Assembly (NCBI RefSeq): GCF_007000325.2
Contig: NZ_CP117270.1
Location: 62,001 to 126,000 of the forward strand
Length of the DNA stretch: 64,000 nt
Origin: Rhizobium rhododendri
GTDB taxonomy: Bacteria; Pseudomonadota; Alphaproteobacteria; Rhizobiales; Rhizobiaceae
Direction: 5' to 3'
This document shows, in pieces, positions 56,868-64,000 of this stretch. Numbering within the stretch: position 1 is the stretch's first letter; each line of letters opens with the position of its first letter. The notes under the pieces were generated by a model that was not told where the DNA came from, did not search any database, and worked only from the letters and a program-made list of their open reading frames with translations. The translations under genes and the position numbers were made by a program.

Positions 56868-58579
56868 CTTCCCCGGAAACAGCATCGGTCGATTTCGCCA
56901 GCCGCCTTGCGACGATGACCGCCGATGGCAGTGTCGATGTCGTCATCCTTGGCGCCGGCATCAACGGCGCCGGTCTCTTCCGCGATCTCTGCGCCCAGGG
57001 TATCAGCTGCCTGATCGTCGAAAAGACGGATTTCGGCGCAGGCACCAGCGCCGCACCTTCGAGGCTGATCCATGGCGGGCTCAAATATCTCGAAACCGGT
57101 GAATTCGGCCTGGTGGCGCAATCGACTCTCGAGCGCAATCTGCTTTTGAAGAACGCTCCCCATTGCGTCACCGCGCTGCCCACGATCATTCCGATCTTCT
57201 CCTGGACCAAGGGCATCTTCGCGGCGCTGCGCACCCTGTTCGGCTCCACCAGCGCACCCCGCAGCCGAGGCGCGATCCTCATCAAGATCGGCCTTTCCAT
57301 CTACGACTATTACGGCTCGCGCGACCGGGTCATGCCACGCCACAAGCTTATCGGCCGCAAGCAGGCCCTGCGCGACATTCCGGCCATGACAAAGTCAATC
57401 GTCGCCACCGGCACTTACTACGACGCCAAGATCAGCCACCCGGAACGGCTGGTGCTGGAGCTGGTGACCGATGGCCTCGATGCCAATCCGCGTTCCGCCA
57501 TGGCGAACTACACGACGCTGACATCCGCCAAAGACGGTGTCCTGACCTTCCAGCCGGAGAACGGCCCAGCCTTTTCAATGCGGCCGAAGTTCGTCGTCAA
57601 CGCCGCCGGGCCGTGGATCGACCATGTTAACGCCGCCCTCGGCGCGCCGTCGAAAATGATCGGCGGCACCAAGGGATCGCATATCCTCCTGAAGCACGAC
57701 GAACTGCTGAAGGCGCTGAACGGCCGGATGATCTACTTCGAGGCCGATGACGGGCGTATCTGCCTCGTCTACGACTATCTCGGACTTGCGCTGGTCGGTT
57801 CGACCGATATCCCCGCAGACAACCCCGACAGTGTCGTCTCGGAGCCGCAGGAAATCGACTATATGATCAACAGCCTCCGTGGACTGTTGCCGGGCATGAC
57901 CTTCGATCACAGCCAGATCGTCTACGCCTATAGCGGTATTCGCCCGCTGCCGGCCTCGAACGCATCCATCCCCGGTCTGATCAGCCGCGACCATTCCGCA
58001 CCTGTCGCCGAACCCGATAAGGCCCGCCCCTTCCCGATCATCTCGCTGATCGGCGGCAAATGGACGACCTTTCGTGGTTTTGCCGAAGAGGTGACCGACA
58101 CCATCCTCAAGCGCATGGGCGCCAGCCGCAAGACCACGACGCGCGCCATGCCGATAGGCGGCGGTAAAGACTTTCCCACCACCGCTGCGGCCCGTGCCGA
58201 ATGGTTGAAGCGGGAAAGCGCCGAGACCGGCCTCGATATCCCTCGCCTCGACCAGCTCCTGACGCGCTACGGCACCAAGGCCCGGGAGATCGCCCGCCAC
58301 CGCGGCAAATGGACGGACCGTGACCGCTTGCCGGATTCGACGGATCACAGCCTCGCGGAAATCGACTACATCCTCCAGAACGAGGGTGTAGAGCACCTCT
58401 CCGACATCGTCATGCGCCGCACGACGCTCGCCATCACCGGATCGCTGACGCTGAACGACCTGCAACGGATCGCAGCCACCGTAGCCGTGATGCGCGCCTG
58501 GGATGAGACGCGGGTGTCAGCCGAGATTGAGGCGGTAACGAGACAGCTCGCCAAGAGGAACCATATGCGGGTGAGGTGA
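56864..58579 (+). CDS. FAD-dependent polyol-phosphate dehydrogenase (GlpD-like)
   Basis: A 571-residue GlpD/GlpA-family dehydrogenase. The FAD fold is VVILGAGINGAGLFRDLCAQ and the flavin contact region GTSAAPSRLIHGGLKYLE. The C-terminal GlpD cap domain includes IVMRRTTLAITGSLTLNDL. The start ATG overlaps the DeoR stop. It is longer than EryB (503 residues) and forms with the kinase at 54565 a kinase-dehydrogenase pair parallel to EryA-EryB. Glycerol 3-phosphate or another polyol phosphate are possible substrates. Confidence 0.9.
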   Translation: MTSPETASVDFASRLATMTADGSVDVVILGAGINGAGLFRDLCAQGISCLIVEKTDFGAGTSAAPSRLIHGGLKYLETGEFGLVAQSTLERNLLLKNAPHCVTALPTIIPIFSWTKGIFAALRTLFGSTSAPRSRGAILIKIGLSIYDYYGSRDRVMPRHKLIGRKQALRDIPAMTKSIVATGTYYDAKISHPERLVLELVTDGLDANPRSAMANYTTLTSAKDGVLTFQPENGPAFSMRPKFVVNAAGPWIDHVNAALGAPSKMIGGTKGSHILLKHDELLKALNGRMIYFEADDGRICLVYDYLGLALVGSTDIPADNPDSVVSEPQEIDYMINSLRGLLPGMTFDHSQIVYAYSGIRPLPASNASIPGLISRDHSAPVAEPDKARPFPIISLIGGKWTTFRGFAEEVTDTILKRMGASRKTTTRAMPIGGGKDFPTTAAARAEWLKRESAETGLDIPRLDQLLTRYGTKAREIARHRGKWTDRDRLPDSTDHSLAEIDYILQNEGVEHLSDIVMRRTTLAITGSLTLNDLQRIAATVAVMRAWDETRVSAEIEAVTRQLAKRNHMRVR

Positions 58580-58692
58580 GGTTGGTGGCGGGAGGTGGTG
58601 CCGGATATTGCCAATGGGCAAGAATCTTGCCGAATAGACAGTCGTTCACAGGAGACAGCATCGCCTCGGCAGCCGTGCTGCACCAGAGGCGA

Positions 58693-59178
58693 TCATCGCG
58701 TGTTCGAAAAGTGAACCTTGCTAGGCTTTGGAATAACAGGGTTCTGGACCTGGGTGTCGCTCCAGATGAGTTCTCGACCATCCACCGATGTCACTTCGAG
58801 GCGGGAAACAAGAGCACCGTTCTTCTTGTCCACCAGTGAAGATCGCTCTTCCTCGGGAGCGAACAGATTTTCTTCACCCCACTGGCGAAGAGCCACGATG
58901 ACGGGGAACAATCTGCTTCCCTTGGTTGTCAGCACGTATTCCCGATAGGCTGTGCCATCCGAGGCAGGCGCAGTTTCAAAGATTCCACGCTTCACGAGGT
59001 CGCGCAACCTGCTCGCTAATACGCCCTTGCCGATACCCAATCCGGTCTGGAATTCGCTAAAACGGCGGGCGCCATCAAATGCGTCGCGAATAATGAGCAA
59101 AGACCACCAATCCCCTATCACATCCAAGGAACGCGCTACCGGGCACCCTGAATTCCAAAGACTGACGCGCTTGACCAT
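58693..59178 (-). CDS. HxlR-family transcriptional regulator
   Basis: A 161-residue winged-helix protein. The core NSGCPVARSLDVIGDWWSLLIIRDAF and the wing REYVLTTKGSRLFPVI are typical of HxlR/MarR-like one-domain regulators, including the conserved Cys near the N-terminus (Cys12), which can act in redox or electrophile sensing. It is transcribed divergently from an MFS gene, with a perfect palindrome between the two, so it probably represses both. Confidence 0.9.
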   Translation of the reverse strand: MVKRVSLWNSGCPVARSLDVIGDWWSLLIIRDAFDGARRFSEFQTGLGIGKGVLASRLRDLVKRGIFETAPASDGTAYREYVLTTKGSRLFPVIVALRQWGEENLFAPEEERSSLVDKKNGALVSRLEVTSVDGRELIWSDTQVQNPVIPKPSKVHFSNTR

Positions 59179-59205
59179 CGGCTCTCACTCCATGCAATCA
59201 TTCTG

Positions 59206-59220
59206 GTTCTAACTTAGAAC
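59206..59220. promoter_or_regulatory. Perfect palindrome operator, GTTCTAA-C-TTAGAAC
   Basis: A 15-bp inverted repeat with 7-bp arms in the 107-nt space between the divergent hxlR-type and MFS genes. Its position, 28 nt upstream of the regulator start, makes it a likely HxlR binding site controlling both transcripts. Confidence 0.72.
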
Positions 59221-59285
59221 TAGAAATAACGCAATCCAGCGGGTCTCATGAACAACAGGATTGAATTCATGCAGAGGATTGCAAG

Positions 59286-60527
59286 ATGGAAGACGGATCG
59301 ACCTACGCGGCACTCGGACAACAGGTTAAGGGCTTGTCAACCACGCAGACATTGATCGTCGCAGCATCCGCGGGTCTAAGCGTGGCGAATGTCTATTATG
59401 CCCAGCCACTGCTCGATATCATGGCACTTGATTTTGGGATGTCATCCGCGGCCACTGGATCTATCGTCACGCTCACGCAGATTGGCTACGGACTGGGCTT
59501 AATCTTCATCGTACCGATTGGCGATCTTTTTGACCGTCGATGCCTTATCGTCGGCCAGGGCGTCCTTTCAGCAATTGTCCTGATGGTCGTGGCGACAGCC
59601 CGGACGGAGACAATCCTGTTTTCTGGCATGGCCGCCATGGGGCTTCTGGCTGTGGTCGCACAGGTTCTTGTCGGATACGCCGCCGCGTTGGCAACGGTTG
59701 CCCAGCGAGGCAAGGTTATCGGTACGGTCACAAGTGGCATCGTGATGGGCATTCTTGCCGCACGATCCATTGCTGGTTCGGTGGCCGACCTCGGCGGTTG
59801 GCGTGCGGTCTACATGCTGTCTGCAACGCTTACCCTGTTGATGGTCTGCCTTCTCTTGCGGGCCTTGCCTTCACATCATCCTGAACAGAGGTCAGAAACC
59901 TACATTTCTGCGGTCAGCTCGGTGCCGATCATGATCCTGCGTGAACCGGTACTGCTTATCCGAGGCATCCTCGCACTGCTCATTTTTGCTGCGTTCAGCA
60001 CGTTTTGGACAGCGCTCGTTCTTCCCCTTACAAATCAACCTTTCTCCTACAGCCATACCCAAGTCGGTCTGTTCGGCCTCGTCGGGCTGGCAGGCGCGGT
60101 TGCTTCGACATATGCGGGCAAGCTGGCCGACCGAGGACATGCCCATTGGACAACGGGAATTTCCCTGTTGCTCCTGCTGATATCCTGGGGCTGGATCGCC
60201 TTTCTTCCAGTTTCAATTCCAATACTGCTGATTGGAGTGGTTTTACTCGATCTGGCAGTTCAGGCGGTGCATGTCACCAGCCTGAGCATCATCGTAGCCT
60301 TGAATTTGCAAAAGAGCGGTCGTCTGATCGGAGGCTACATGGTCTTCTACTCAGTCGGCAGTGCGGTCGGGGCAATTGCAACGACAGCGATCTATGCCCG
60401 TTTTGATTGGTCAGGTGTCAGCGCGCTGGGAGCAACGTTTAGCCTTGGGGCATTGGCACTATGGTTAGCCACATCTCGGTTCTCGAACATGGATCGGGGA
60501 GTCCATTTCCCTGATGGGACGGGCTAA
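59286..60527 (+). CDS. MFS transporter (drug or metabolite efflux type)
   Basis: A 413-residue protein with twelve predicted membrane helices. The opening LIVAASAGLSVANVYYAQPLLDIMA and the loop GYGLGLIFIVPIGDLFDRRCLI (MFS signature GDxxxRR) are those of the YnfM/EmrD-like DHA families. The pairing with a divergent HxlR regulator suggests export of a toxic compound or metabolite; the substrate is unknown. A hairpin follows downstream. Confidence 0.88.
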   Translation: MEDGSTYAALGQQVKGLSTTQTLIVAASAGLSVANVYYAQPLLDIMALDFGMSSAATGSIVTLTQIGYGLGLIFIVPIGDLFDRRCLIVGQGVLSAIVLMVVATARTETILFSGMAAMGLLAVVAQVLVGYAAALATVAQRGKVIGTVTSGIVMGILAARSIAGSVADLGGWRAVYMLSATLTLLMVCLLLRALPSHHPEQRSETYISAVSSVPIMILREPVLLIRGILALLIFAAFSTFWTALVLPLTNQPFSYSHTQVGLFGLVGLAGAVASTYAGKLADRGHAHWTTGISLLLLLISWGWIAFLPVSIPILLIGVVLLDLAVQAVHVTSLSIIVALNLQKSGRLIGGYMVFYSVGSAVGAIATTAIYARFDWSGVSALGATFSLGALALWLATSRFSNMDRGVHFPDGTG

Positions 60528-60594
60528 TGGCCGCTGTTGGCCGATCGCGCTCACCCGAGACTCCCGCGCCACCCCCTCCTTCACCTCCCATAAC

Positions 60595-60617
60595 AGCCAT
60601 CGCAAAGCGTGATGGCT
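60595..60617 (+). terminator. Hairpin after the MFS gene
   Basis: AGCCATC (60595-60601) pairs with GATGGCT (60611-60617) around a 9-nt loop, about 70 nt after the MFS stop. No U-tract; a modest terminator candidate. Confidence 0.45.
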
Positions 60618-60693
60618 CCTGAGCGTCCGGGGTGGAACGTACAGGGCTCCACAACCGTTCTCGTTATGACAATTCCATTTTGGAGAGCATACG

Positions 60694-61020
60694 ATGGTTA
60701 AGGCCTTGATAGTCTCAGGCGCTCTTGCGCTTACAACTCTTACCGTTATCGGCTACGCAGCGAGTGCATCCGGTGCGGGTGCGGCTGGTGTCGAGACGAT
60801 GGCTGCGCCTCCGGGTGCGGTGGTCTCGTTTGTCGAGGGGCAGCCTAACCCGGTGTTGACAGCACTTGTCGAGGAGCCCGTGGTCGTTGGGCAGGCGCTC
60901 TCGTCGCATGTGATCCTGGTGCCGGTGCCGGACAATGCGAATTACGCCTATGCGATCGTCAACAACCAGCGGGTGATCGTTGAGCCCTCAAGCCGCAAGG
61001 TAATGCAGATCATTCCTTGA
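60694..61020 (+). CDS. Small exported DUF1236-like protein
   Basis: A 108-residue secreted or periplasmic protein. The signal peptide has the hydrophobic stretch ALIVSGALALTTLTVIGYAA. The C-terminal YAYAIVNNQRVIVEPSSRKVMQII is the DUF1236 motif common in rhizobia. GGAGAG lies about eight nt upstream of the ATG. Function is unknown. The gene ends before a strong hairpin shared with the convergent sulfate-binding protein gene. Confidence 0.82.
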   Translation: MVKALIVSGALALTTLTVIGYAASASGAGAAGVETMAAPPGAVVSFVEGQPNPVLTALVEEPVVVGQALSSHVILVPVPDNANYAYAIVNNQRVIVEPSSRKVMQIIP

Positions 61021-61044
61021 TCGGCTACTGCAGGCAGTCATGAC

Positions 61045-61070
61045 AAACCCGCCGGTCGCCCGGCGGGTTT
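61045..61070. terminator. Bidirectional rho-independent terminator
   Basis: AAACCCGCCG (61045-61054) pairs perfectly with CGGCGGGTTT (61061-61070), 6-nt loop. The A-rich and T-rich edges give U-tracts in both directions, ending the DUF1236 gene and the convergent sulfate-binding protein gene. Confidence 0.92.
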
Positions 61071-61088
61071 GTTCGTTCTGGAGGTCTA

Positions 61089-62090
61089 TCAGTGCTTGCC
61101 GAACGACTGGTCGAGCAGGCCGCCGTCCGCGAAATATTCTTTCTGAACCTTGTCCCATGAGCCAAAGACGTCTTCGACCTTCAGCAGCTTGACGTCGGGG
61201 AAATCGGCCTTGAACTCGGCGGTGACGGCGGGATCGTTCACGCGGTTGCCGTTTTGCGCCAGGATCCGCTGGCCATCGCCTGTGTAGAGAAAGTCGAGGT
61301 AGGATTTGGCTACGTCGCGGGAGCCACGCTTGTCGACGACCTTGTTGACGATGGCGACCGGGAATTCCGCCAGCAGGCTGACTGCGGGCGTCACCACGGC
61401 GACCTTGTCGGCGCCGAACTGTTTGGCGATACCGCGCGTCTCCGCCTCGAATGTCACCAGCACGTCGCCGATGTCGCGTTCGACGAAGGTGGTTGTTGCA
61501 GCGCGACCGCCGGTGTCGAAGACCGGTACGTTGCTGAACAGCTTCTTGGCGAAGGCAGCCACCTTCGCATCATCGTTGCCATAGGCCTGCTTGGCGAAGG
61601 CGACGGCGGCAAGATAGGTGTAGCGGGCATTGCCCGATGTCTTCGGGTTGGGAAAGACGACCTTGACGTCGTCACGCACCAGATCGTCCCAGTTCTTGAT
61701 GTTCTTCGGGTTGCCGGCCCGCACCAGGAAGGACGGAAAGGAGTAGAAGGGCGAGGCGCCGTTCGGAAACTGCTGCTTCCAATCCGCGGATACAGCGCCC
61801 TTTTCGGCGAGGTGGTCAATATCGGTCACCTGGTTGAACGTCACCACGTCGGCATCCAGTCCCTCGATGACGGCACGCGCTTGTGCGGAAGATCCGGCAT
61901 GGGACTGCTTGACCGTGATGTCCCGGCCGGTGTCGGCCTTGTATTTGGCGACGAATGCCTTGTTGACCGCGACGAAAAGCTCGCGGGAAACATCGTAGGA
62001 TGCGTTGAGGATCTTGTCCGGCGTTTCGGCCATAGCCGCGCCGGAAAGAGCAGCAGCCAAGGCTGCGCCGAACATCAAGGACCGATACAT
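61089..62090 (-). CDS. sbp: Sulfate/thiosulfate-binding periplasmic protein
   Basis: A 333-residue periplasmic sulfate-binding protein. The signal peptide is about 21 residues (LMFGAALAAALSGAAMA), and ILNASYDVSRELFVAVNKAF with KQSHAGSSAQARAVIEGLDADVVT opens the mature protein as in Sbp/CysP. GKTSGNARYTYL is here PKTSGNARYTYL, keeping the sulfate-binding Ser-Gly-Asn. No CysTWA permease or ATPase gene adjoins it, so it is an orphan that would need to use another sulfate ABC transporter. Confidence 0.93.
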   Translation of the reverse strand: MYRSLMFGAALAAALSGAAMAETPDKILNASYDVSRELFVAVNKAFVAKYKADTGRDITVKQSHAGSSAQARAVIEGLDADVVTFNQVTDIDHLAEKGAVSADWKQQFPNGASPFYSFPSFLVRAGNPKNIKNWDDLVRDDVKVVFPNPKTSGNARYTYLAAVAFAKQAYGNDDAKVAAFAKKLFSNVPVFDTGGRAATTTFVERDIGDVLVTFEAETRGIAKQFGADKVAVVTPAVSLLAEFPVAIVNKVVDKRGSRDVAKSYLDFLYTGDGQRILAQNGNRVNDPAVTAEFKADFPDVKLLKVEDVFGSWDKVQKEYFADGGLLDQSFGKH

Positions 62091-62261
62091 GAAAACCCCC
62101 GGGAAATTCTGAACTATGCCGCAAAATTATGCCAACCCACCTCGCGATACGAGGTATGGATTGGCATCGCTGGCCGCGACTTGGAAAATATTGCTCATTC
62201 ATCCACATAAACGGGATGGGTATGCTGCAGCGCTATTTCCGGCCCGCATTGCTCCGGCGCG

Positions 62262-63188
62262 TCAGTAGCCGCGCGTCTTGTCGACCAGGTGCGGAATGGC
62301 CTCGCCGCGCTCGAAACGCATGACGTTGCGGGCTATTTCCAGTACGGCGATGCGCGGATGGGTGGGCGCCGCCACATGCGGGCTGACCCGGATATCGGGA
62401 TGTCGCCAGAATGGATCGCTCTCGGGCAACGGCTCGATGCGGAAGACGTCGAGGACGGCGCCGCTGAGCTGGCCGCTGTCGACGGCAGCAACCAGGTCGG
62501 CATCGACGACATGGCCGCCTCGCGCGCCGTTGATGAAAAAGCCACCTCTGGCCTGGGCGTTGAACAGGTCGGAACCGACGATGTTTTCCGTCTCTGACGT
62601 CAGGGGTAAAAGATTGACGAGAACATCGGCGCCGGTGACTGCAGCCACCAGGCTATCCCTGCCGGCAAAGGATTGCGCACCCTCGACAGTGCGGCCGCTG
62701 CGGCTCCAGACGCGCGTCTTGAACCCGAAGGCGACGAAGTGCCTCGCAACGGGTGTTCCCAATGCACCGGCGCCGAGGATGGTCACGATGCGCTCATGGG
62801 CCAGCTTTTCGGCTTGCGGCTGCCAGCGCAATTCGCGCTGGAACCGTTCGTAGAGGCGGATGTTGCGGTGCCAGGACAGCGCCTCTGCCAGTACCCATTC
62901 CGTCATCCCTTCCGCCAGCCCATCGTCCACCATCCGCACGATCGGCGTCTTCTCGGCGATTTCGCCGGAACGCAGCAGGTGCTCGATGCCTGCGTTAAGG
63001 CTGAGGATAAGCTTCACCTCCGGCAATGCGACCATCAGGCCGGCCTTCGGACGGCCGACGACGAGATAGTCGATCGGCGCTTCGCCCAGCTGCGGCATGT
63101 CGATGAGGATCTCGTGGGCGGGAAGTGCCGCTTTGAAGAGGGCAGCCAGCTCTTCGCTGCCTTCGGCAATCAGTAGGCGTTTCATCAT
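62262..63188 (-). CDS. Glyoxylate/hydroxypyruvate reductase A-like (D-isomer 2-hydroxyacid dehydrogenase)
   Basis: About 308 residues of the GhrA-type 2-hydroxyacid dehydrogenase family, lacking the usual long N-terminal catalytic half of the serA group. The NAD(P) fold is ILGAGALGTPVARHFVAFG (about residues 137-155). Catalytic residues are Arg in INGARGGHVVD, Glu in RIEPLPESDPF and His in VSPHVAAPTHP. An ATG about 63188, or one codon later, is preferred to a GTG further upstream because AGGATGGA precedes it. It may reduce a 2-oxo acid made by the adjacent aminotransferase; substrate unknown. Confidence 0.87.
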   Translation of the reverse strand: MMKRLLIAEGSEELAALFKAALPAHEILIDMPQLGEAPIDYLVVGRPKAGLMVALPEVKLILSLNAGIEHLLRSGEIAEKTPIVRMVDDGLAEGMTEWVLAEALSWHRNIRLYERFQRELRWQPQAEKLAHERIVTILGAGALGTPVARHFVAFGFKTRVWSRSGRTVEGAQSFAGRDSLVAAVTGADVLVNLLPLTSETENIVGSDLFNAQARGGFFINGARGGHVVDADLVAAVDSGQLSGAVLDVFRIEPLPESDPFWRHPDIRVSPHVAAPTHPRIAVLEIARNVMRFERGEAIPHLVDKTRGY

Positions 63189-63285
63189 TCCATCCTGGTC
63201 TTGGCTGCTGTCCGTGCGCACGCGCTCGCCCTTCTGTCGACCATCAGGGCGATCGTCGACAGAAAGAGAGGGTACGGAGGCTAAA

Positions 63286-64000
63286 TCAGTGGGTCGACAG
63301 TTCCGTCTGGAACTCTTCGATCGAGCGCTCGAAGATGTCGAAGATATCGTTGATCTGGCTCTGCGTGGTGATCATCGGCGGGCACAGCGCCAGCGAATCG
63401 CCGATGGCCCTGGCAATCAGTCCGTTGTTCTGCAGGATGGCAAACAGTTTCGGTCCGAGCATGCCGGGTGCAAAGCCTTCGCGGGGCGCAAGCTCCAGCG
63501 CACCGATCAGGCCGGCGCCACGGGCTTCGATTGCCAGTGGGTGTTCGGCCAGGCCCTTGAGGCGCGACAGGAAGTTGCCGCTGAGATCGCGGACGTTGCC
63601 AACCAGATCGCGCTCCTCGATGATCGCCAGGTTCTCCAGCGCCACCGCCGCAGCAACGGGATGGCCGGCGGCCGTCACGCCATGACCGAAGGTGCCGATG
63701 ACTTTGGATTCGTCGGCTATCGGCTGGTAGACCCGGTCGTTGATCAGCAATGCCGAGATCGGCAGGTAAGATGAGGAAAGCTGCTTCGACAGGGTCATGA
63801 TGTCGGGGCGCATATCGTATGTGATCGATCCGAACATGTTGCCGGTACGTCCGAAACCGCAGATCACCTCGTCGGCGATCAGCAGGATGTCATGCTTGGC
63901 AAGCACTGCCTGAATGGCGCTCCAGTAGCCTTCCGGCGGCACGATGACGCCACCGGCGCCCATCAGCGGTTCGCCGATGAAGGCTGCGATCGTTTCCGGC
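63286..64000 (-). CDS. Class III aminotransferase (5' part outside window)
   Basis: The C-terminal 238 codons of a PLP-dependent class III (omega) aminotransferase. The frame is open to the window edge, reading IAAFIGEPLMGAGGVIVPP, LIADEVICGFGRTG (PLP-interacting Asp) and TLSKQLSSSYLPISALLI (Schiff-base Lys). It ends at TGA/TAG near 63286. An internal ATG at 63963 is not the start. It may convert an amino compound such as beta-alanine, GABA or a polyamine to its aldehyde; the exact substrate cannot be told from this part. Confidence 0.92.
   Translation of the reverse strand, partial: PETIAAFIGEPLMGAGGVIVPPEGYWSAIQAVLAKHDILLIADEVICGFGRTGNMFGSITYDMRPDIMTLSKQLSSSYLPISALLINDRVYQPIADESKVIGTFGHGVTAAGHPVAAAVALENLAIIEERDLVGNVRDLSGNFLSRLKGLAEHPLAIEARGAGLIGALELAPREGFAPGMLGPKLFAILQNNGLIARAIGDSLALCPPMITTQSQINDIFDIFERSIEEFQTELSTH

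Overview
The window looks like about 64 kb of an accessory replicon (megaplasmid or chromid) or a catabolic island from a member of the Rhizobiales, most likely the Rhizobiaceae. I base this on the high-GC coding style, the rhizobial/Brucella-type erythritol locus (eryDABC with tpiA- and rpiB-like genes, diverging from an eryEFG-type ABC transporter), the thiC-O-S-G-E-D order behind a TPP riboswitch, TGA-N9-TCA iron boxes of the RirA type, and many LacI-free sugar and polyol operons run by SorC, DeoR and RpiR regulators. The genus is inferred; no rRNA, tRNA, replication or partition gene is present.

Layout. 1-6860: end of a hydantoinase/oxoprolinase pair (hyuA partial, hyuB), then a three-subunit molybdenum hydroxylase (FAD, 2Fe-2S and Mo subunits). 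6959-10077 (minus): a galactitol-type PTS (IIB, IIA, IIC) and a HAD phosphatase. 10226-20928 (plus): gutM, a glucitol-type PTS (srlA, srlE, srlB), an HPr-Enzyme I fusion, a SorC-family regulator, a homoserine-dehydrogenase-like/SAF oxidoreductase of the family that contains the Brucella DXP reductoisomerase-like enzyme (DRL), and an acetoin/pyruvate dehydrogenase-like E1 alpha, E1 beta and E2. 21047-22529 (minus): two unrecognised genes. 22898-28306: TPP riboswitch and thiCOSGED. 28373-29278: an RpiR regulator. 29330-35814: a ferric-siderophore ABC transporter and a divergent TonB-dependent receptor, each with an RirA-type box. 35955-37042: an intact IS30-family element. 37121-40763 (minus): three nucleotidyltransferase-like domains, a HAD phosphatase and a glycerophosphodiesterase-like protein. 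40999-53189: a small unknown gene and the erythritol locus. 53499-58579: a second polyol module (DeoR, FGGY kinase, DeoR, GlpD-like FAD dehydrogenase). 58693-64000: HxlR regulator with MFS exporter, a DUF1236 protein, an orphan sulfate-binding protein, a GhrA-type 2-hydroxyacid dehydrogenase and a partial class III aminotransferase.

The most interesting region is 6959-20928. Sugar-transporting PTSs are uncommon in rhizobia, and this one travels with its own HPr-EI, one SorC regulator, one DRL-family oxidoreductase and one TPP-dependent dehydrogenase complex. These activities would be just enough to take up and phosphorylate a branched tetritol such as 2-C-methyl-D-erythritol (giving MEP), convert MEP to 1-deoxy-D-xylulose 5-phosphate by the reverse DXR reaction, and cleave that acetoin-like ketone phosphate to glyceraldehyde 3-phosphate and acetyl-CoA. 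This is a hypothesis from family knowledge and gene content. Three promoters in the region carry TTGACA -35 boxes and copies of an ACAAATGTTC-like motif, so the divergent PTS units and the catabolic operon may form one regulon. The erythritol locus downstream, also controlled by a SorC-family protein (EryD), suggests a replicon with a bias towards tetritol use.
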